From contig NC_087112.1 in the NCBI RefSeq assembly GCF_963855985.1, positions 8,434,501 through 8,498,500 on the forward strand: a stretch of 64,000 bases of DNA. Reading direction: 5' to 3'. The translations under genes were made by a program, and so were the position numbers. Positions 35,361 through 46,293 of the stretch are shown one piece after another. How positions within the stretch are numbered: the first letter of the stretch is position 1; every line of letters starts with the position of its first letter. Under the pieces are notes generated by a model. That model searched no databases and was not told the DNA's origin. It was given only the letters and a program-made list of their open reading frames with translations. Source of the stretch: Ostrinia nubilalis (lineage: Eukaryota; Arthropoda; Insecta; Lepidoptera; Crambidae).

Positions 35361-35415
35361 GTGTTATGCATAAAAAAAGTATGTCCACTGCTGCTACTTT
35401 TTTTATGCATAACAC
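35361..35415. repeat. Perfect 21-bp hairpin inside the LINE copy
   Basis: Arms of 21 bases (beginning GTGTTATGCAT, ending AAAGTA) and their exact inverse flank TGTCCACTGCTGC. The loop is normal LINE sequence; the arms are not. Confidence 0.8.
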
Positions 35416-35452
35416 AGACCTCCCCCAATGATTTCCACATCGCCCGGTTGGT

Positions 35453-35878
35453 TCGTTCGTTCGTGTCAGCCAAATGACGTCAACTGCTGGACAAAGGCCT
35501 CCTCCAAGATTTTCCACAATGCACGGTCCTGCGCTGCCCGCATCCAGGCTCTTCCCGCGACCTTTACCAGATCGTCGGTCCACCTAGTAGGAGGCCTGCC
35601 CACGCTTTCTTCCAGCCCGTAGTCTCGAGAACTTTTCTGCTCCAACGGCCATCGTCTCTACGAGCTATGTGCCCCGCCCACTGCCACTTGATTTTAGCAA
35701 TTCTGCGAGCTATGTCGGTCACTTTGGTTCTCCAGCGGACCTCCTCATTTCTGATTCGATCACGCAGGGAAACTCCAAGCATAGCCCGCTCCATCGCCCT
35801 TTGGGTGACCTTGAGCCTTCTTAGGAGGCCCATAGTAAGCGACCACGTTTCAGATCCATTATACCATCACTGGCAACC
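35453..35878 (-). mobile_element. Family B RTE-type LINE nested in family A (12-bp TSD)
   Basis: Flanked by cgcccggttggt at 35441-35452 and 35879-35890. On the minus strand it codes for AMLGVSLRDRIRNEEVRWRT and KIKWQWAGHIARRDDGRW. A (CGTT)n tail lies at the left. 5'-truncated; the frame breaks near the end. Confidence 0.85.
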
Positions 35879-36289
35879 CGCCCGGTTGGTAGCGGCCTAC
35901 ATCCAGCGCTTTCCTGCTACCTTTATGAGGTCGTCGGTCCGCCTTTTGCATTTTATTTGCATTAATGATTTATAGAGTGTTGAACCTCTTCAGACCAAAA
36001 CTTAGAACAAGACAATTAACAAGTTACAGTAGTTAATGGATGTTTTTATTTGTTCCAGACTTCCTAGTCGTAATGATTAACAGACAAGTTTGTGTGATGG
36101 TGTGTGGTTTAAGTCAAAGTTTAACGCCTTGAGTACGTTTTTGACACTATGTACGTACAGTCAATTGAGGCACTTTTTATGAGCCGTCAAATCGTTCTTT
36201 CCCCATAGATTTGGGCAAATCAATCACAAGCTGTAAGTCAAGAAGTAGAGAACGCCTGTCCTATGTCTAAATATGTACATATAACTTAA

Positions 36290-36477
36290 AGGTGACTGAC
36301 TGACTGGCATAGTGATCTACCAACGCACAGCCCAAACCACTGGACGGATCGGGCTGAAATTTGGCATGCAGGTAAATGTTATGACGTAGGCATCCGCTAA
36401 GAAAGGATTTTACGAAACTCCACCCCTAAGGGGGTAAAACGAGATGCACGCGTACGAAGTCGCGGGCGGCCTCTAGT
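36290..36477 (-). repeat. LINE/SINE 3'-tail fragment
   Basis: GACTGACTGACTGGCATAGT at the left, CACCCCTAAGGGGGTAAAAC inside, GAAGTCGCGGGCGGCCTCTA at the right. Inverse relative of 54023-54242. Confidence 0.65.
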
Positions 36478-36684
36478 TATTTTATAAAGGCTGAAAGTTT
36501 GTCAGCGCATGCTCCCAACATAGATAAGGACGTTGGACAATAACAAACTTTGGGTTATCGTGGTTTTGGCAGCTACCCTAAAATTATTGTCAGGCAAGGG
36601 GTTGGAACGGTCAGAACTTTCTGGCTGATGAAGAAACAACAAGTTTATGCAAATGGGCTCCCAAAGAGCACTTTAACACGTCAC

Positions 36685-36750
36685 AACGCTACCACTGCTT
36701 CAGGACAGTAATATGGGACAGTGCTGAGAAGAAGCAGCGCAAGATTTTCA
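36685..36750 (-). repeat. LINE 3'-end fragment, family F
   Basis: GCTACCACTGCTTCAGGACA then GTGCTGAGAAGAAGCAGCGC, reversed relative of 17152-17285. Confidence 0.5.
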
Positions 36751-36828
36751 GTCACTATTGTCAGCATTGTAGACTGCATAACTCGATTGAAACGAAAGAC
36801 AAATAACATTTTCATAGTACCCAATCTA

Positions 36829-37053
36829 TACTCTATACTAATATTATAAATGCGAAAGTAACTCTGTCTGTGTCTTACTTTCACGCCTAAACCACTGAAC
36901 AGATTTTGATGAAATTTGGTATAGAGATAGTTTGAGTCCCGGGAAAGGACATAGGATAGTTTTTATCCCGGTTTTTGAAACGGACGCTCGCGATAAAGTT
37001 TTTCTATGACAGACAAAATTCCACGCGGGCAAAGCCGCGGGCGGAAAGCTAGT
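36829..37053 (-). repeat. LINE/SINE 3'-tail, long subfamily copy 2
   Basis: Reverse copy, running from ATACTAATATTATAAATGCG to CCGCGGGCGGAAAGCTAG. Confidence 0.75.
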
Positions 37054-38399
37054 GTTTTTATAATTACCCAATATTTAATATACCTACTTTTAGTCTCTCT
37101 ATTTCTTAAAGTTCAAGACTTGTCCCAGATTCCAGGAAGACGGTAAAGTTGCGTTTGCAAATAGAGTGGGTTTACCTGAGTGTTTCCATAACAGCCTGGA
37201 ATCTGGATGTTTCCAGACTATTTTCTTGTTTGTAAACTTCGTGAAATACAACGGGAGTTGGTATAAATTTCCCTTTATCGGACTTGTACTAGTACTTATT
37301 CTATTGTGAAGGCGATACAATATACTTGCAGTTTGTTAGAACTGAGTCTCGATGTTTTAGACTGATAGTATTACTTATGACAGTGTTACCTTTGCATGGA
37401 GTTATTTGTCGAAGATGTGTGTAGGTAAGATGTATTTACGGTCTACGGTACATTACCGTATAATGCACTTATTTAAGCCTACCAAGCGAAATGTCGAGGG
37501 TTCTATACCCGCCTGAGGCAATCGATAATCTAAATACTTTCCTACGTATTCAATACGTATTCGTATTTAACTGGACTTTCAAGGCACTCGTTTCACCCAC
37601 AAATTATTTCCCAATACAGTACTTATATCTTTCTTCCCCATAGGTATACAATAGGTAGGTTCCCAGACCCCTACCTTTCTTTTTCCAGACACTATTTTGC
37701 TGCCATGTCTGATAAATCCCCCCTTTTTAGGGGTAAAATGCGAAATTCCTCTCTCGTAGCAGGCGTGACGTCAAAGCGCCGCGGACAATGGCGCTTGCGC
37801 TCCTAATGAGTGTGTGTACGGTGACCATGATGTAAGGAAAAGTAGGACAAGTTGGACTGATGATTGGGATGATGGCAGTTTAGGGTCTGCCATAGGATGT
37901 CATCATCACTCATGAGGGTTACTGTTTCACCAAGCTTTTGAGAGCCTATTGACAGAAAATTTATTGTCTTTTAGATTATTGTATTGTTTGATTCTGGAAA
38001 TAAATATTTTCATTATCATTTTTAATTTTCAAATAAATAAGTTTTATCGTCAACTCGTCAATTGTGAGTTACGGGCAACCCTGAGGCATTTACCCGGACC
38101 ACGATGCAGGGAATTTTTTTAAAATCACTTGTGGGGGGCCGTTTGACAGGTCTCAAAAGTATTCTTGATCCCCTGTCGACTATTCATTTTGCTAAAACCT
38201 AAGTTTTAATGTTATAAGTGAATAAAACACTATCTGGATATCTCTACTTTAAAATTACCAGGACATTTGGAGGAATTATTATTGCACGTTTCTTTTTTAT
38301 CCAAACACGTGGCGACCCTAATCACAGGTGTGTCGTCACTCGAAGTGACAAATCCAGGTCGACTGTGGTTTGCACTGACGACGGCACAGCAAGAACACT
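37054..38399. other. No gene seen
   Basis: Mixed composition; 37720-37800 is GC-richer. No motif or repeat identified. Confidence 0.4.
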
Positions 38400-38543
38400 C
38401 GCCCGTATTCACAAACACTACTATGAGGTCTCACAGTACGCGTGGACGCACAGGGCAACACGAACCAATCACAGAGCTCTATTCAACGCTGTGCGTTCGA
38501 TTTGCTGCTTCACTTAAGCAAGCATCGTTTGTGAATACGGGCG
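38400..38543 (+). mobile_element. CGCCCGTATTC MITE, copy 4
   Basis: 144 bp with intact termini; the flanking triplets differ (ACT and TTA). Nearest to the apparent consensus. Confidence 0.8.
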
Positions 38544-39150
38544 TTACTCGCTAAGCCCTTGGGCTGATGCGTGTTAAAAATACAAATTTTTTCTTGATTT
38601 CTCTGAAACCACTCGTATCTTGTAAAATGGAAAGATCTAAATACCAATTTAGCTTGTTACACAATAACTAAGCCTATTCCGACTGCATAAAGTACCAAAT
38701 GTTGCCGTTAAAAAGTACAGTCATCCAAAAAAGGTATCCCGAATCCAATACTGAGTTATTCTTATTGAAATTCAATCTTTTTCTCACAAAAGGTACGTTC
38801 ATGGCAAGTTCCTTTGGGATACTGAGAAAGGTTCGAGAAATCGACTTCTTTAGTGTAATACGCAAATTGACTGTACTACATCATTTGTAAGGGAATGGCC
38901 ATTTAAAATGATACGTTTAAAAGACGTATTGAATACTAGCGAACTGCCCCGGCTTCGCACGGCTTGAGGAAACGCGGCAAAAGGAGAAAATAACATTCAT
39001 ATTTATTTTCTCCCAAACATCATTATGATAGTAAGTATTTATAATAAAAGGAAGTACATAATGATAAATTATTGGACTAATGATCGATGATGGATATCAC
39101 ACACATTGTTGTAGAGTTACATAATAATTATTTATTTGTGACACTAATGA

Positions 39151-39288
39151 CGCACAAACGTTACTATGAGGTCTCACAGTGCTCGTGGAACCACAGGGTG
39201 ACACACGAATCAATTACAGAGCTCTATTCAACACTGTGCGTTCGATTTGCTGCTTCACTTAAGCAAGCATCGTTTGTAAATACGGGCG
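39151..39288 (+). mobile_element. CGCCCGTATTC MITE, copy 5 (left terminus deleted)
   Basis: The left end reads CGCACAAACG, lacking eight bases inside the inverted terminus. The right end is intact, followed by TAA. Confidence 0.75.
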
Positions 39289-39340
39289 TAAGTCTTTAAG
39301 TCAAATTATTGTCAGGTTATTTCGATTTAATTATATTGTA

Positions 39341-39540
39341 CTAGCTTTTGCCTACAGCTTCACCCGCGTGAAATTTAATTTGTCACAGATCGTCATAAAT
39401 TATAGCCTATATGTTATTCCAGGTTATAAACAATAACACTGTAAAGTTTCATCACAATCCATTCAGTAGTTTTAGCGTAAAAGAGTAACAAACATCCAGA
39501 CATCCATACAAACATTCGCATTTATAATATTAGTAAGAAG
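39341..39540 (+). repeat. LINE/SINE 3'-tail fragment
   Basis: CTAGCTTTTGCCTACAGCTT at the left, CATTTATAATATTAGTAAG at the right. Very similar to 56084-56275. Confidence 0.75.
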
Positions 39541-39829
39541 TAAGATTAGCTACTGAGTTTTCTCCAGTAAAAAGCATCAAACATAAATAACTCAAAGAGC
39601 AAACAGTACCTACCTAAAAACCACCCAAAAATGATCCCGGAAAATTTTCCATTTTCCTGAAAACTCCTGTAAGACTTCACAAGCGTCCTTCAAACTTTAG
39701 AGTGCTTCAGGAGGGACGTAAGTTCGAGTCCTCAGCGTAGCCAGAATGCATGCCCTTAAATCATTTGAGGGAGACATTTTTGAAGTATTAACTATGTCGG
39801 TAACGTGACTGAGTTAGAAAAGATCCTTA

Positions 39830-39979
39830 GGCTGGTTTTGGTGTCACGCGGACTGTCAGTGCGGATCGCTCCGCACAGCCGATCTGTGTGAACTGCTAGG
39901 GAGCGGAGCGGTTCCTCCGGACCGCATTACTCTAAAACGCTCCCTAGAAGTTCATACAGATTGGCCGTGCGGAGCGGTT
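39830..39979. mobile_element. GGCTGGTTTT MITE, truncated copy
   Basis: Starts after TTA with GGCTGGTTTTGGTGTCACG and follows 47130-47315 base for base until GTGCGGAGCGG. There it is replaced by SINE sequence. Confidence 0.75.
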
Positions 39980-39984
39980 AAAAG

Positions 39985-40430
39985 TACAGTAACCGCCTAG
40001 TTGGTCTAGTACGGGACTATTCCCACCTCTCGTTCCCACCGCTGCAACTTCTGTGTAGCCAGGATCTACAGCTTGACCGCCATAAAAACCCAATCAATGA
40101 AGCTCAAGTTGGTCTAGTAGTAAGACCGCCTGCTTCAGACCCAGGAGTCCCGGGTTAGATTCCCAGTGGGGGCAGTTTTTTCTGTTTGATTTAGCTGGCG
40201 GTAGGGCTAAATCGAAGTACATCTGGCTAGCTACCCCCATCTTACCTAAGTCTGTTGCCATAACAACAATGTTATTAACAGCTTTGTTGTTTTCCGGCAG
40301 TAGTGGTAAGATAGCCAATTCCTCTGTGGTTGAGGATTCCGAGTGAAGCTTCCACCTTCGGCCTGATCATCACTTCCCATCAGGTGAGATGCAGGCCAAG
40401 AGCTTCCTCGTTGTGGATAACAGAAAATTC
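39985..40430 (+). mobile_element. tRNA-derived SINE interrupted by element H
   Basis: A box TGGTCTAGTAG, B-box-like GGTTAGATTCC, then a body ending in CAGGTGAGATGCAGGCCAAG and CTTCCTCGTTGTGG. Split by a 95-bp insertion with a 13-bp duplication. The 3' end recurs alone at 58965-59085 and 59830-59940. Confidence 0.7.
40012..40106 (+). mobile_element. Short retroposed element H, copy 4 (13-bp TSD)
   Basis: 95 bp starting CGGGACTATTCCCACCTCTC. Flanked by agttggtctagta at 39999-40011 and 40107-40119, so the left and right limits of this copy are clear. Confidence 0.8.
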
Positions 40431-40480
40431 ATGATATCATCAAACATAGAAAACGTCCGAACATCGCTGGTTCTGTCCTA

Positions 40481-40728
40481 CACCCGTATTCATAAACATT
40501 ACTATGAGGTCTCACAGTGCGCGTGGACGGACAGGTTCTCAAAAACCTATTCATAGACAATACTGTACAGTTTATTTGTACAAAAGTATAAATAAATAAA
40601 TAAATAAAATACTAGAGTGGCGGAGTGACACACACGAACTAATCACAATGCTCTATTCAATGCTGCGCGTTCGAATTCGTATAGCTTAGCTGCATCACTT
40701 AAGCAAGCATCGTTTGTGAATACGGGTG
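40481..40728 (+). mobile_element. CGCCCGTATTC MITE, copy 6 with internal insertion
   Basis: 248 bp. Both termini are present (CACCCGTATTCATAAAC and GTTTGTGAATACGGGTG). About 95 extra bases, including a (TAAA)n run, interrupt the middle. Confidence 0.75.
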
Positions 40729-42109
40729 TAGTTTATTTAAAGTTCAATCTATGTTGTCACTATTTATGTAATGTAACACAACAAAATAAAGCCTAACGTC
40801 AGAATAAAGCGCCAAACTTGTCACTGTCGCTACATTTAGGTATGTTCGGTACAGCGACCGCCAGAAAGGATATTGTTCTGGTAACATAAGGTAATAAGGT
40901 ACAGAAGTTACAAATAATTAATTTATTATTATCATGCTTTCAAAAGAAGCGATTAATGTTGACAATCTCCTAGACAAAGTTTCATTTTTGCGAAGAGCGA
41001 AGAGCTTAAACGATCACGATTAAGGACGTATCCAGTTTTGTATGTAAAGCCGGGAAAATCCAAGAAACTCCTGATTGAATGTAAGGAACCAAGTAAACTT
41101 CACCAGTGATGGTTATGCAGTCCTTGGGAAAACTGTCCTGAAACCAACAAAATTTAACCAGAAGACCATAGTATAGTAGGTAGGGTAAAATAATAGTGCC
41201 CTAAAAAGGGCCTATATCGGTATAAATATAAGTAAATAGACTGTTGATAAAACAGAGACAGAGATTGTTAAAAGATTTGCACCACAAAAATACGCTACAT
41301 TAAGGGTGAGTTGCACCACCTAACTTTGACCGTAACTATAACGATAACCTGTGTTTTTTACATGGAATTTGACAGATTTTTGACTTTTGTCAAAGTTAAA
41401 GTAAGATGGTGCAACCCAGCCTAAGATGACGTATCAATTTTCAAGTCACTGCACGCACATGAAACTATAGATTTTTATTGTAAATTTGCACTTACGATAC
41501 CACGTTATGCTTGATAAGACTGTACGACATAGCCTACTGTTCCCCCCTTCATTACCTTATGACGCAAATAGTCCTAACAAACCCTGAAGTACCCACATCA
41601 CCGCCAATAACCCTAATACACACTCGCGGGAAGCCCGTCAAACATGTCAATATAGTAAGCGTACGTTGTCTGGCCAAACATAATTACAATCACAATACAG
41701 CGACGTCCTGACCAACTAGTGGGGTGACGGGATATAGGGGTAGAAAAGTGAAGGCCCAGCACGAAAGGGTGCAATCTAATTTCACAAAAAAGGGTGTCTT
41801 AAACCTTTTTTGAGGATACGGAAGTCGGGTTCGGTGAGCAACTGAAAGGTATTTAGTTTATTAGATTGTCGATACGTAGTCGTTTGACCATTGTCATAGT
41901 TTTATTTATTATTGTCTCACTACTATAAATTTAACTAAATAGATTGAAACCTAAACTCGTTTGTTGTGGCTCTCGGGTCAGAATCTCGTTGAGCAGTGGA
42001 ATGTTAAACCTGACTTTTTTTAGGCAAGACAAGACAGGTAATTGACCGCAATCGCACCTGATGTGAAGTGAGATGCAGTCTAGGATGTTACATAGTATTA
42101 TCTACCCTG
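40729..42109. other. No gene seen
   Basis: 41300-41420 contains an inverted GGTTGCACCATC/GAGTTGCACCACC-type pair, probably another small MITE. The rest is unassigned. Confidence 0.35.
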
Positions 42110-42216
42110 TAAGTGCCTATTCACCCTCGCCTTGGCCAGGCTTTAGAGACTGAAATTCGTTGACTTTCCCGAACACCACTTCGGGCCTTTTTAAGGCGAG
42201 GGTGAATAGGCACTTA
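42110..42216. repeat. Hairpin element with AAGTGCCTATTCACC ends
   Basis: Exact 24-bp inverted arms (42110-42133 and 42193-42216) around a 59-bp spacer. Confidence 0.75.
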
Positions 42217-42218
42217 TT

Positions 42219-42366
42219 CCAATGACCCCAAGCTGCCCATCCTTGTCGCTCGCACGTAATTATGTTGCTGTCGCGCTCGCACACTCACTGCGGGCGCGCA
42301 TCGCACAGTCGCGACAGCAATATAATTACGCGCGAGCGATAAGGATGGGTAGCTTGGGGTCATTGG
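42219..42366. repeat. GC-rich hairpin element with CCAATGACCCCAAGCT ends
   Basis: Imperfect inverted arms of about 60 bp each (CCAATGACCCCAAGCTGCCC at the left). The top of the stem carries GCTGTCGCG and its inverse. It starts two bases after the previous hairpin. Confidence 0.7.
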
Positions 42367-43810
42367 ACGGGATTCTACGTGCTCACGGACCAGGCTTTAG
42401 CTGTTCGCAATATAAAAGAGTTATCGAAACGTTTAGTGCGAGCTGGTGGAATGTCGACAATGTAGGGATAGTATACTACATATGACGTTTGCTTATCTTG
42501 TGGAAAGGTTAACAGTAGTCGATTCGCAAATTCACGAATACACATCAAAACAATTTAAATAAAAGTTTTCAATTCTACCTATGAGTATGGCGACACTTTG
42601 CTCGCCCACCCGCTCCGCTCGCTGTCCGAACATCACAACCGTGTGTCCCAACTCTATAGATGACGGGCGACCGACCGTGTCCCGTTCTACTGAATGGCAT
42701 CCGTTTGAGTTACTTTTTCAGAAAAACCACTGGCTATGAATGCCCAGTATCCCGGCATTCATCGGACGGGAGAAAATTCTATTGGGGGAATAATTCCTAT
42801 TTGTCCTGGACCCCTTTTATCCGCTATAGAGGGCGTTATAAAGCTCAGCTTAAAGTGCCTGGAATTGGGCCCGAGTATCGGCGTTCGGTTTGGAGAGAAA
42901 AATCAAAAGATTTCGATTTTGATTTCGCGCATGGTGAGATGGCTTTTTAAAGTGCGGTGACGTTTAAACAAGTTGGAATTTAGACCCTACCAGGGTTATC
43001 CATTTGTGTTGATTGTGTGTCGATAAATTATAAGATAGCGATTTAACAAATGGAAATTTAGTACAGTTCAGTTCCGCAGAAGACCAGCTTCTTGACATGC
43101 CCGTCACTGGAGTGGTGAGAGCCTGATGACCTGTACTACAGGTATGCAAATACCTATCACAGGCATCAGTCTCACACGAACAACTTTTTTTTGTGAATTG
43201 TATTATGTTTAATAACTTGTGTCACTGTAATGTTTGTGATGAGAAAATAAAGACTATTACTTATTTATTATTTAATATTACCTACCATTTCTTTGTACTG
43301 TACCTACTATTGTAAATGTTATTACTGAGTCAATAAAGTTATTTCTATTTTACAGTTAAAAGTACAATGCATCTTCGGTCGTTTAGATACCACTTATTTA
43401 TTTTGACATGCAGTGTCTATCCTCTAAAATTTCTAAGTACTTAAAAGAAACAAGGAATGTAAATCTACACCGTGGAAAGTGGAACAACTATGGTGCTGTC
43501 TCTGCCTTAGGGCAACAACAATAATACTTGAAATTGAACCAAAGTGGGCCAAACAATGGTATTTCCTTTACCTGGTATGCAATGGGCCATGGGGTTTGAC
43601 CCCGTAAAGATTCCGTTCGATAGTTGACTGCGTGCTCTGATTTGCTTCAATTCTATAGATGTGTGCCATAGACAATGGAAAAGCTAAGTATTGCTTCTAT
43701 AGCTTTACTGAATCTATGGCACAACCTTCTTCACCCTGGTTTGCCTGTGGCTATGGTTCATGTCGGATCGAAGCATCAAGATATTCTACATAATTATGTT
43801 TTATTAATTA
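42367..43810. other. No gene seen
   Basis: Two overlapping frames near 42660-42960 lack domains. The rest is AT-rich. Confidence 0.4.
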
Positions 43811-43985
43811 CTAGCTTTCCGCCCGCGGCTTCGCGCGCGTGGACTACATTATCTGCATATTTTACGGAACCCTATTTTTTTCCAATATAGAATTTTTAAA
43901 AACGGTCTTGTAGTTTTTGAGCCTATTCATTACAACCAAACAAACAAACAAAGTTTTCCTCTTTATAATATTAGTGAAGATAGTG
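43811..43985 (+). repeat. LINE/SINE 3'-tail fragment
   Basis: CTAGCTTTCCGCCCGCGGCT at the left, CTTTATAATATTAGTGAAG at the right. Confidence 0.65.
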
Positions 43986-44137
43986 TAGATTAACTTTCCT
44001 ATAAATCGGTTGGAGCTTTAACTGCATAGATACAGGGTGTATAATAAACATATCTATAAATCTAAATTTTATAAAAAATTTGGGGAGTTTTACTATCAAC
44101 TGGTGTGTCATTCAGGTGTTTGTTTTTATTCAAAACT

Positions 44138-44312
44138 AGCTAATGCTTGCGGTTTTGCCCACGTAAATATCGGACTGTCATAGAGAGACTTTATCGCGTT
44201 TTTTTTAAAATCCCCTAAGCCTTTCATGCATCACTTTATCTACTCGTATTGCTGAAAACCGCATGAAAAATTGTTTTTAAATTAATCGCGAACAAACAGA
44301 CACTACTTTATT
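44138..44312 (+). repeat. LINE/SINE 3'-tail fragment
   Basis: CTAGCTAATGCTTGCGGTTT at the left; contains GCATGAAAAATTG and CGAACAAACAGACACTAC. Followed directly by a second tail element. Confidence 0.55.
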
Positions 44313-45127
44313 TTAAAACTAGCTGTGCCCACGACTTCATACGCGTGAAAACCCGTTTTCGCAACATTATTCATTTTTACTATAAAATTATCACTTCACG
44401 GGATTTATTGCAACAATATCTATTTTAACGGTAAATAAAATATTTACCCTCCCGACGTTTCGGCTCGGTTGCACGAGTCATGGTCGCGGGCAGACTGAAG
44501 AGATGCGGCGTCGTCTGCTCCGGCGCGATGAGTTTTCTTCACCCACCCGCATTTGCACAATATTTTCGTCAGTGGTACAGTCAGTCCGACAAACTACACT
44601 AACAGTGTCCGGGTTTCTCTGAGACGGCCTAGAACGCGATTTGTACTTCGTTATCACCGGATTCCACGCTGGTGATAGAAACCCGGACACTGTTAGTGTA
44701 GTTTGTCGGACTGACTGTACCACTGACGAAAATATTGTGCAAATGCGGGTGGGTGAAGAAAACTCATCGCGCCGGAGCAGACGACGCCGCATCTCTTCAG
44801 TCTGCCCGCGACCATGACTCGTGCAACCGAGCCGAAACGTCGGGAGGGTAAATATTTTATTTACCGTTAAAATAGATATTGTTGCAATAAATCCCGTGAA
44901 GTGATAATTTTATAGTAAAAAATGCAACATAATAGTTTAAAATATTATTCATTTTTGCTTTGCACCTATTACTCGTAGCGTAGTGGTATACAGCCTATAA
45001 GCCTTCCTCGATAAATGGGCTATCTAACACTGAAAGAATTTTTCAAATCGGACCGGTAGTTCCTGAGATTAGCGCGTTCAAGTAAACAAACTCTTCAGCT
45101 TTATAATATTAGTATACTCGTAGATAA
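44313..45127 (+). repeat. LINE/SINE 3'-tail split by a palindromic retroposon
   Basis: Left part 44313-44378 (CTAGCTGTGCCCACGACTTC) continues at 44944 (TTTGCTTTGCACC...) and ends TTTATAATATTAGTATAC near 45115. Confidence 0.7.
44379..44943. mobile_element. 565-bp palindromic retroposon with 13-bp TSD
   Basis: Arms 44379-44618 and 44677-44916 are almost exact inverses around a 58-bp loop. The loop itself holds a TATCACC/GGTGATA stem. A one-sided 27-base A/T-rich tail follows the right arm. Flanked by attattcattttt at 44366-44378 and 44944-44956. Confidence 0.8.
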
Positions 45128-45391
45128 TAATAGATGTAATGTCATATGATTTAGTCCTTTGATTGTTTTTTTAGTAACTATTAATTTTCTTTGGACAACT
45201 TTCCTTACACACCCTGTATATCAAAAATCCCTACAATTGAGATAACACTAAAATGTACTTATTAACACGATCCATATTCGTCATTAGTTTAATTATTCGT
45301 GATTTCATTAGCACTTATGAATATTTAACTGTAGAACTCAAATGTTAACTATTTGACTAAAATTATTTGCATATTGAAGTTAATTTATCAT

Positions 45392-45618
45392 ACAACTAGC
45401 TTTCCGCCCGCGGCTTCGCCCGCTTGGAATTTTGTCTATCACAGAAAAACTTTATCGCGCGCGTCCCTGTATCAAAAACCGGGATAAAAACTATCCTATG
45501 TCCTTTCCCGGGACTCAAACTAACTCTATGCGAAATTTCATCAAAATCAGTTCAGTGGTTTAGGCGTGAAAACAAGACAGAACGACAGAGTTACTTTCGC
45601 AATTATAATATTAGTATA
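45392..45618 (+). repeat. LINE/SINE 3'-tail, long subfamily copy 3
   Basis: CTAGCTTTCCGCCCGCGGCT at the left, CCTTTCCCGGGACTCAAAC inside, TATAATATTAGTATAG at the right. Confidence 0.75.
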
Positions 45619-45942
45619 GAAGCATAGATATACATAATAAGATTAGTGGAGGATGTATGTTAGTTATTAAAAAGGCTATTAATTAATTGATTCAACAGAT
45701 GCACTAAAATCTAGACAAAAAATTAGTAAACTGGAACATCTTGTCTTTTGCCTAAAATTTTGACTGTACCTATGACTTGATAATAATAATATCAATTCAT
45801 TCAAGATAGGTACATAAAACACATTATAATAACGTCAAAGCATTATTTTCCGCTTAACTCTATGGTTATTTGGCTGAGATTGCCTTATATCATTAAGTTC
45901 GCCTTAAGGGATAGGTGTAGCGTTTAACTCAGTTTGTGGGTA

Positions 45943-46235
45943 TGGGAGCGGCACGGGAGGGTGTTCTTGTAGCTTATTCCCAAAGGTCCACAGCTCTACT
46001 ATTTAATTTATACTTTGATTCCACGACATCAAAAATAAAAAAGCATTTTCTATGAAAATTTTAAAATTTCATGGACCCGATGGGAGATGAGAACAAAAGA
46101 GAAATAAAGAACCTTTGGGAATAACCCGTTTTTGTGACAGTCAAACGCCACCGAGACTTCAAATCTTCTGTCATCAGACTTATATCCTCTGTCACGTCAC
46201 ATTATGTCAATTTCGCCCCTCCCATGTCGCTCCCA
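45943..46235. repeat. MITE with TGGGAGCG ends and TA flanks
   Basis: TGGGAGCGGCACGGGAGGG and the near-inverse CCCCTCCCATGTCGCTCCCA are each next to TA. A second nested inverted pair (TATTCCCAAAGGT and ACCTTTGGGAATA) lies inside. Confidence 0.65.
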
Positions 46236-46293
46236 TACGTCGGGCACTGAATGAGTTAGTTAGTAGGGATACATTCACATTGAATTCCTAAAA

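Larger units (their letters stand above)
35345..35944 (-). mobile_element. Family A LINE copy split by a family B insertion
   Basis: Two halves of one reverse family A fragment (35345-35452 and 35879-35944) are separated by a family B copy. The right half continues exactly where the left half stops, apart from the duplicated target. Confidence 0.8.

Noticed and set aside
40094..40318. 74-codon minus frame with HWESNPGLL
   Set aside because: Antisense of the SINE tRNA-like head (the B box reads as ESNP in reverse); a well-known spurious peptide type.
44478..44792. 104-codon minus frame rich in Arg
   Set aside because: It lies wholly inside the palindromic element and reads from one arm into the other, so it is a by-product of the palindrome.
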